A stretch of DNA of 64,000 nt, from positions 2,205,483-2,269,482 of the forward strand of contig JABACO010000018.1 in assembly GCA_013339895.1 (NCBI GenBank). Reading direction: 5' to 3'. Of the stretch, positions 57,801 through 64,000 are shown one piece after another (positions within the stretch are counted from its first letter, which is position 1; each line of letters begins with the position of its first letter). The DNA comes from Ephydatia muelleri (taxonomy: Eukaryota > Porifera > Demospongiae > Spongillida > Spongillidae). The position numbers and the translations under genes are program-made. The notes under the pieces were generated by a model. It had not been told where the DNA came from and searched no databases. It worked only from the letters and a program-made list of their open reading frames with translations.

Positions 57801-59846
57801 CTCCCTTCTTCCCTCACGTTCATTCACAGGGAGGATGGGTGCTGTTACAGAACACACACCCTGTGTCTGGACTTCCTTGATGAGGTGCTTCAGTCTGTGC
57901 TGGAGACGCCAAATGTGAACCCAACCTTTCGCCTCTGGTTGACTACAGAGGTCCACCCCAAATACCCCATCAACCTGCTCCAGGCCTCCATCAAGTACAC
58001 CTTTGAGCCTCCCCAAGGCGTGAAAGCTGGCCTGAAGAGGACCTACACCAATACCTCTCAGGAGCAGCTGGACTACTCCAACCTGCCCCAGTGGAAGCCA
58101 CTGCTCTACTGCATAGCCTTCTTGCATACCACAGTGCAGGAGAGACGCAAGTTTGGCCCTCTGGGTTGGAACATCCCCTACGAGTACAACCAGGGAGATT
58201 ATAACGCAAGCACACAGTACGTGATGAACATGCTGGATGCCTTGGACTTGAAGAAGGTGTGTACATGTGTGCGAGTCTCTGAAGATATATATGTGTGAAT
58301 ACATTGTGTGTGTGTGTGTGTGTGTGTGTGAAATTCACCTACTTTCTCTAGGGCATATCCTGGGGAGCAGCACAGTATATGATTGGAGAGATTCAGTACG
58401 GTGGAAGAGTCACAGATGACTATGATAAGAGGCTCCTCAACACATATGCAAGGGTATGTTGCAAACCACAAGTCTCTGAAGAATCCTTTACTGTGCTCTC
58501 TATCGAATCAGCTGTGGTTCAATGATGGGATCTTCAAGAACACCTTCATGTTCTACAAAGGCTACGGTCTACCTGTGTTCAAGACAGTGAAAGACTACAT
58601 GGACTACATTGAGGCTCTGCCCCTTGTGGACACACCAGAGATATTTGGTCTCCACATCAATGCAGATATCACGTAAGGATCACATGATCTGTACACCAGG
58701 GCACACCACTACACATGTGGAATCGTTTCTCTTCCTCAGTTACCAAAGCAACACTGCCAAGGCCTGTCTGGACACCATGCTTTCCATTCAGCCTAAGGAG
58801 AGTGCAGCTGGGAGTGGAGAAACCAGGGAGAGTGTTGTGAGCAAGCAGGCTGCTGAGATGCTTGCCAAGCTCCCTGCAAACTACCTTCCCCACGAGGTAA
58901 GCAATGTCAGGTGACTACTTACACCTTGGATGAAGGGTATATAATCTGGGGGTTTAGGTGAAAGAGAGGCTTAAGAAGATGGGCAGTATTGCTCCCATGA
59001 ACATTTTCCTGAAGCAAGAGATCGATCGTATGCAGAGGGTCATCACCATGGTGCGCAACACACTGCAGGACCTCCAGCTAGCCATCGAAGGCACCATAAT
59101 ATGAGCGAGGTGAGAACTGCGATTGCAGGAAGGTGCTCGGGGTAGATTCTACCATTACTGCAATATTCCCTCCACTTATCTTTCAGAATCTCAGGGATGC
59201 CTTGGACTGCATCTATGATGCCAAGGTGCCTAAGCAGTGGGGCAAGGTAAGCCTACGGCATGATATTGGCTGGCCATTTTGTAAACTTACCCCCTGCACT
59301 ACAGATCTCCTGGGATTCAACCACCATTGGTTTCTGGTACACCGATTTACTTGAGAGAGATTCACAGTTCAGGACATGGATATTTGATGGCCGCCCCTAA
59401 CGTCTTTTGGATGACTGGCTTCTTCAACCCTCAAGGCTTTATTACGGCTATGAGGACAGGAGGTGACCAGAGCGCACAAGGGCTGGGCACTGGACGGCGT
59501 CGTCGTGTTCAATGAGGTCACAAAGATGTCCAAAGACGAGGTGACTGCGCCCCTCCAGAAGGTGTGTACATCCACGGCCTGTTACTTGGATGGAGCCGGA
59601 TGGGACAGGCGCAATGCTAAGCTGTGCGATGCCACCCCAAAAGTTCTGTTCACCATGATACCCGTGATACATATATACGCCATCAACAGTAAAGATCCGA
59701 GAGACCCCAAGTTGTACTTGTGCCCTGTCTACAAAAAGCCACGTCGGACAGACCTCACCTATATCACAGCCATCTTGCTTAAAACTGTCCAGAGTCCAGA
59801 CTACTGGATCCTGCGTGGAGTTGCCTTACTCTGTGACACTAAATAA
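39431..59846 (+). CDS. DNAH5: Axonemal dynein heavy chain, outer arm (DNAH5-like)
   Basis: Forty-one exons with consistent phases sum to about 4,620 codons (human DNAH5: 4,624) and follow DNAH5 along their whole length. The protein is the gamma-type heavy chain of the outer dynein arm, an AAA+ motor driving ciliary beating. P-loops begin at about residues 1973 (AAA1, GPAGTGKT), 2255 (AAA2, GPTGTGKT), 2588 (AAA3, GEQGTAKT) and 2952 (AAA4, GVGGSGKQ). The product ends [14 protein letters not shown]. The ATG at 39431 follows CAAACA and sits 43 bp from an X-box. Intron 31 uses a GC donor, and intron 34 contains the N gap. Exons 35, 39 and 41 need single-base corrections (see findings). DNAH8 is the nearest alternative; the two are vertebrate co-orthologues of this type. 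COX15 is convergent, 114 bp away. Confidence 0.96.
41839..42086 (-). mobile_element. MITE family TTTCCGCGAAAA, copy D (dynein intron 9)
   Basis: Inverse orientation relative to copies A-C: the internal CATATATTTCAACGCAAGCG segment is the complement of the family core. Ends are GGATTGTTTCCGCGAAAAGG and CCTTTGCCGCGCAACGATCC. A clear target duplication is not visible. Confidence 0.8.
44628..44819. repeat. (CCCCA)n array, G-rich on the minus strand
   Basis: About 190 bp of CCCCA/CCCCCA units fill most of dynein intron 12. On the template strand the runs of four to five G could form G-quadruplexes. Confidence 0.95.
48860..54074 (+). CDS. DNAH5: Dynein exons 22-28: AAA1-AAA4 and stalk entry
   Basis: Exons: 48860-49399, 49463-49549, 49614-49721, 49788-51979 (2.2 kb, the largest), 52035-52104, 52166-52738 and 52798-54074. 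AAA1, the main ATPase site, has its P-loop at 49088-49111, followed by [15 protein letters not shown] and a Walker B segment [12 protein letters not shown]2 is at 50127, AAA3 at 51126 with Walker [10 protein letters not shown], and AAA4 at 52334 with [11 protein letters not shown]. Exon 28 enters the stalk: coiled coil 1 ([20 protein letters not shown] onward, about residue 3197), the microtubule-binding tip with [16 protein letters not shown], and coiled coil 2. All four nucleotide-binding loops keep the lysine, as expected of an active motor. Confidence 0.95.
54148..59846 (+). CDS. DNAH5: Dynein exons 29-41: AAA5, AAA6 and C-terminal domain
   Basis: Exons: 54148-54628, 54691-54780, 54991-55755, 55816-55931, 55987-56189, 56253-56326, 57830-58256, 58352-58453, 58512-58672, 58740-58896, 58958-59109, 59187-59246 and 59305-59846 (stop TAA). 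AAA5 includes [23 protein letters not shown]6 includes [16 protein letters not shown] and [15 protein letters not shown]. The C-terminal domain keeps [35 protein letters not shown] and [20 protein letters not shown]. Exon 35 has one extra base (about 57860). Exon 39 lacks one (about 59099). Exon 41 has a net +2, best explained by +1 at about 59398, +1 at about 59456, and a compensating pair at about 59553 and 59582. With these corrections the frame matches DNAH5 to the end. Confidence 0.9.
56467..57466. other. Assembly gap, 1,000 N
   Basis: Exactly 1,000 N inside dynein intron 34, flanked by CT-rich and GA/TC-rich low-complexity sequence that probably broke the assembly. True size unknown. 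Confidence 0.99.
57533..57800. repeat. (GA)n / (TC)n low-complexity tract
   Basis: Imperfect GA repeats switch near 57690 to TC repeats, so the tract is roughly self-complementary. It lies in dynein intron 34 just right of the gap. Confidence 0.9.
58301..58331. repeat. (TG)n microsatellite
   Basis: Short TG array in dynein intron 35. Confidence 0.9.
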
Positions 59847-59960
59847 GGTTTATAACATGTACTGTATGTGTAGCCGCTGTTCAAGTGACTTTTTTTTTAA
59901 CTATGCATTGATAGCTATAAACATACACGTTCATTGTCAATGTGAAATGATGGACATATA

Positions 59961-61742
59961 TTACAGTTTGGGCAGCTTTTTTCTAAGCTCGTGCATCAAC
60001 CATATTGCAAAACTGAGCAGTGCCAAGGACGATGACTGGTGGGCTGATGCAAGGGACACTGGGACATGGCAAAGCAGGGTTGAGATGCCCAATCCCACCT
60101 GTGAGGACAACTGATCCCCCTTGATGGTTCACAACTTCATCAAAATACCCTTACCTGGACAAAGGCCATACCAGTCACACAATGGAAGAGCAAGACGAGC
60201 TCTAGACGTCAATGCCACGCCTCTTGCCAATGCCACGTGCCAACAATGAATGCAAAAGTTGTGGTGCCCTATAATTAAATGTAGAAAACAAAAGAGAGAA
60301 GAATCTGGATGAATTTTGGGTAAACAGACTACTGAGGGGGGAGGGGGCAAGCATGCTATGAAGTATAGCATCATTCTACATGATGGATGTCAGTCAGAAC
60401 ATTTCAGTGGGTCGTGCACAGCTCACCAGCAGGCGGTGCTGGAACTGGACTGTGGTGGGATTTTCAAAGAAGTTCTGATCTTTGGTGACAAGGCCAGAAT
60501 GTCTTCAGGTATCCATCTGCCCGCCATTTTAGGAAACGAGTTATACACTAGACCCGCATCCAGGCCTGCCACAAATGCTCCTAGAAACAGCGAATAAGTT
60601 ACAAACAAATACACAAGTATACAAGATAAAGTTTTGCATAATGATACAAATTGAAACATTTGTTAAATTACCTGACAGTGCTGTTACAAACACCATAGCA
60701 ACGGTTCCATGAGCAAGGCCTCTTAACCTATTCAATGGGGGCTTGCAGCCTTTGAAAAAGGAAAGCAATGACAGGTTTGCTTCACAACAAAGGGGAAAAA
60801 ACGAGGAGGGAGAGGTTTATATACATATAAAATGTGACCCACTTGGAGTGTTGGTGGACACAAAATCCCAAGAGCTGTGTACAGCATAGAAGAATAGATC
60901 ACCAGTGCTGTACCTAGATGTGCTGCCAGACGATATTGACTGACACGAGGAATGTCTGTCGACGTAGAGATGTCCTTAAGGCCGCTCTTCACCATCCACC
61001 AGCCCAGAACTCCCTATCACAATTACGTGTCAGCAATGGCCTCACGTGAGGGTAGCTCACCTGAAAACCGATCAGTGCTGCATACACAACAGCGCGTGCT
61101 TTCAAAGGCTTAGAAACCAACCCTTTGCCCAGAAGAATGCGGCTGGAAGCAGAAATACCATCCCCGTTGTCCTACCCCACATTCGGTGCACATATTCCAT
61201 GTAGAAGATGCGCTTGAATTCGTCTAATGTCATGGAATGATTTAAACTGCAAACGGTACAAAATGTTACGTAACTGCCGTCTCGATGTGCGTGCACCCAC
61301 TATTTGAACTGCGGAGATTGTTTGTATTTGTCAAACTCGTCTTCCCACTCCTCTTGGGTGCGGGGTGGTTTTATCCCCTTAACTACGTCCCACCGCACGA
61401 TACTCAGACCGGATTCGGTTAATCTAGTAATGCCACCTGACGCGGGGTTAATGAAGGTCATATAACAAACACCGTAAAGGTAAAGACCAACACAAGCCTC
61501 ACCAATGACTACAGCCCCAGCTACCATCCCACTGCAACCGACCAGCCAGTAGCCGATAACCTTGCGCGCCTTATCGCTAGCTTCCGTTGTCTGCCATCTC
61601 CTTAACGCCGCTGTCTGTCTCTGTGCAAAGCGAGCGGCTTGTAAAGTTTGAGAACCCTTCAGCAAAGAACAAAAGTGACTAAGCAGTCAGTACGCGATGA
61701 AAGTCAAACCCTGGCCCGAAATGCGCCGAAAATTCCTGCCAT
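59961..61742 (-). CDS. COX15: Haem A synthase COX15 (with apparent indels)
   Basis: Nine exons: 61710-61742, 61503-61656, 61301-61436, 61061-61246, 60843-61013, 60672-60741, 60427-60580, 60155-60268 and 59961-60098, about 385 residues (human 410). The enzyme is a mitochondrial inner-membrane protein that oxidises haem O to haem A for cytochrome c oxidase. Diagnostic blocks are [21 protein letters not shown] with its haem-ligand His, [34 protein letters not shown] and the C-terminal [10 protein letters not shown]. The start ATG (61742) is inferred from a short Arg-containing first exon and is less certain. One base appears missing near 61124 and one near 60474; exon phases prove both. An in-frame TGA (60209-60211) lies in exon 8. 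It is either a sequencing-damaged functional gene or an early pseudogene; the first is favoured because dynein shows the same indels nearby. Confidence 0.9.
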
Positions 61743-61859
61743 CGTGCGATCCCTCGTGCCCAGTCAGACGTCAGACAGTGCCCAGACCATAAAAACGTAA
61801 CCACACACACACACAGCGATTAAAAAAAGGTTCTACACGTATAGGCACACATATGTCGC

Positions 61860-63469
61860 TCAGTGCTCTGCTGGGGCTCCAGGAACAGCTTCATTGCTCT
61901 TTTCCGCTGTGGGCAATGTCTCTTTGCTGTGAAACGCAGTATCTGTAAGCATGTTGGCCGACTCAGGTAGCACTTTGAGTGGTGCGCTATCCTCTTTCTT
62001 TGGTTCTGCTTGCACTGCAGTGTCACCCAACACTGCAGCCTTCTGACTTTCTGTGACAGTACCCTTGCTGTCCTTATCTATTTGCTTATCTTGCTCGAGA
62101 GTTTTCGTTTTCTCTTCCGACTTGTGTTCTCCGGCCTTTTCATCCTGGCTCTTGTCAGGTGACTGCACCTGTGCATGCTCCAAAGCCTTTTCATCCAGGT
62201 TCTTCTTCGGTTTAGGTTTAGGTTTGGGAGTTGTGCTTTGAGCTGCTGGCTCGCCATTTACTGGAGCTGGAGTTGATGATTGAGCCGAGTCATCACTGAC
62301 CTTCTGCAAAATATGCAAACAGAATGTAAGCAAGATAAAATAGAATGTAAACAAGATGCAAACATGACGAAGTTCAATGACCCATACCTTCAAAGTTGTC
62401 TTTCCCTTCTTTAGAACATTAGATAACTCCGCCACCATGTTTGGAGACGACACTGACGTTGGTCGATGAGGAGACTCTTTAGCAAGCTCTTGAGTCTCTA
62501 CTGGCGCCTCCTGCTCACCCTTAATGCAACGAATGAATGGAAATGATTTAAAGGGGATTGATTCAAGGCTGGTGTAATAGCTCACTGTATTGTAACGAGG
62601 CTTTCCTTTCACAGGAGGTGGAACCTTCTGTGTCAATTCAGGAGTATTTTTGCTCCCTACTGCTTCAATCACTACCTGTTGTGTCGCATCACTGACAGTT
62701 GGCTGTAAGGGTTTTCCAGCTGTGTCCTCTTTTCCAGCTGACTGTGAGGACTGTATGGCTGCAGCCTCTTTTTTAGGGGATTTTGTCTGCCCATCTGATG
62801 CTTCTGATGCCTGGGGAGCTGTTGTATTGGTTGCATTCTTCCCTTGTTCGAGTTGCAGGCGGGCCTCAGATTCACTTGGAGATTTCCTAGTGGCATCTGG
62901 AAGCGGTGAGTCTGCTCGCTCTTGGGTCTTTGTTTCAACCTGTGCTGCACTCGAAGGCTGTGTGATAGCAGTTTAAAATTCTTGTTCCCATAAAACACAA
63001 CTTATAACAAACCTCCTGCCCTGGAGATGTCTCTCGGTCTGCCTGAGCCTTGTGTTCTGGGCTGTCCTTCTTCTTACCTAACAACCTGGATAGACTGTGG
63101 CTAGTTCAGAAAGGAGTACATACGTAAAGGTATTTAATATCAAAGGTCTACCCTACCCTTCCTTCCACACCACATCTCCACCACAACAAAAAAGGTACAT
63201 GCCACAGCATTTCGTATGAGACATATCCTCGTCAAAATGACGTCCAGTATTGATTTTATAATCCCCACCACCTTCCAATTTTATCATAACCTTCATTTTC
63301 TATGCCCATGAATAAAGACCAGAATTTGAAATGCTGCCGGATAGCATTGTGCCCTCATCCACACATCCTCCCCATCTACTCCTCCCTCATTTTCCCTCAT
63401 TCTCCTCTCCTCTCTGTGCCACACACTCATACCAAAAGGAAGGGGGCATGGCACAAACACACACACACA

Positions 63470-63517
<48 letters not shown>

Positions 63518-63849
63518 CACACACACACAGCAGCTGCCTTGTGCAGTACCTATTCCGAACATCTTTGTTCTTAGCCTTGTTGGTGGCATCAGTGGTGCTG
63601 TCAGCTGCATCTTCTACATCCTCAGTATCTTTCTCTGACTTCTTTGCTTTCTTGTCTGTCTCTTTCTTTTCCTTCTCACTCTTTTTTTCTTTCTCTTTTT
63701 CTTTCTTCTTGTCTTTCTCCCTCTCCTTCTCTTTCTCCTTCTCCCTCTCCTTCTCCTTGTCTTTGACATCCTTTTCCTTTTTACTAAACAGACGAGATAT
63801 TGTTCCTCCTTTCTTAAGAGTCCCTGATGCCTTAGAACCATTGTCAGGC
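61860..63849 (-). CDS. Lys/Glu-rich protein, C-terminal part; family unknown
   Basis: Five joined exons, 63550-63849, 63013-63094, 62586-62957, 62388-62519 and 61860-62303, give about 440 residues to a stop at 61860; earlier exons lie beyond the right edge or were not recognised. Phases agree throughout. The first visible exon reads GTLKKGGTISRLFSKKEKD, then a long KEKEREKEK coiled or charged stretch. Later exons are Pro/Ser/Gln/Lys-rich and look disordered, with SPHRPTSVSSPNMVAELSNV then LKKGKTTLKK and a PKPKPKPKKN run. No catalytic domain is visible. A cytoskeletal or scaffold adaptor would fit, but this is a guess. COX15 starts 117 bp downstream on the same strand. Confidence 0.65.
63453..63529. 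repeat. (CA)n microsatellite
   Basis: CA array in the intron between the first and second visible exons of the Lys/Glu-rich gene, next to the splice donor at 63549. Confidence 0.95.
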
Positions 63850-64000
63850 CTGGTAAAACAACATGACTTAATACCAACGCATACAGACAAGGAAAATAAA
63901 TATGCATGGCAACAGCTGACGTTCTAAACAGACATGAAACAACTGTTCAACACCCAAGTGACAAGCGTAGTGAACCGTGTGGATAGAGAAAGGTGGCTTA
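63850..64000. other. No exon recognised at right edge
   Basis: Presumably intron of the Lys/Glu-rich gene; nothing further can be supported. Confidence 0.4.

Noticed and set aside
61300-61665. COX15 start at 61665
   Set aside because: The codon there is TTG with no upstream in-frame ATG; an ATG in a short exon at 61710-61742 with a good intron fits better.

Overview
The window is animal nuclear DNA: intron-rich genes with short introns (many 50-150 bp), dense CA/TG microsatellites, DNA-transposon and retroelement debris, and one 1,000-N scaffold gap (56467-57466). An outer-arm axonemal dynein gene, intron-rich housekeeping genes, small class A receptor genes and typical invertebrate transposon relics suggest an early-branching ciliated metazoan. 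A demosponge is my best guess; this is inference, since nothing in the window is diagnostic.

Left end (1-6.2 kb). An unrecognised gene on the minus strand runs off the left edge. It sits head-to-head, 111 bp away, with a 5-exon plus-strand gene whose 450-residue product resembles shelterin TIN2 (tentative). Convergent to that is a complete 8-exon V-ATPase subunit d gene (minus, 350 aa).

Middle (6.2-15.7 kb). This is a transposon and pseudogene graveyard: a deleted hAT element nested in an older inverted repeat, a receptor N-terminal scrap, a RecQ-like helicase pseudogene, a reverse-transcriptase relic split by a TA-flanked MITE, a Gypsy integrase relic, palindromes, minisatellites and a (TCC)n tract of about 113 units.

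Segmental duplication (15.8-39.8 kb). Two tandem, diverged copies of one block (about 15790-26053 and 27068-39830) each carry a pair of class A GPCR genes on the minus strand, a LINE-type RT relic, a MITE, and the promoter and start of the dynein gene. Three GPCR genes are open and one is a pseudogene. The left dynein copy is truncated and abuts a ULP1-PHD transposon relic; the right copy leads into the intact gene. Comparing the copies gives empty sites for several insertions.

Dynein gene (39.43-59.85 kb). I reconstruct 41 exons encoding about 4,620 residues, collinear with vertebrate DNAH5 (outer-arm gamma-type heavy chain). An RFX-type X-box lies 43 bp upstream of the ATG. Convergent to it is COX15 (minus, 9 exons). 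Upstream of COX15 on the same strand is the C-terminal part of a Lys/Glu-rich, probably disordered protein.

Quality. Right of the N gap, dynein and COX15 together need seven to eight single-base indel corrections, and COX15 also has one in-frame TGA. About 12 kb of dynein coding left of the gap needs none. The simplest reading is poorer consensus in the right-hand contig, not gene decay.
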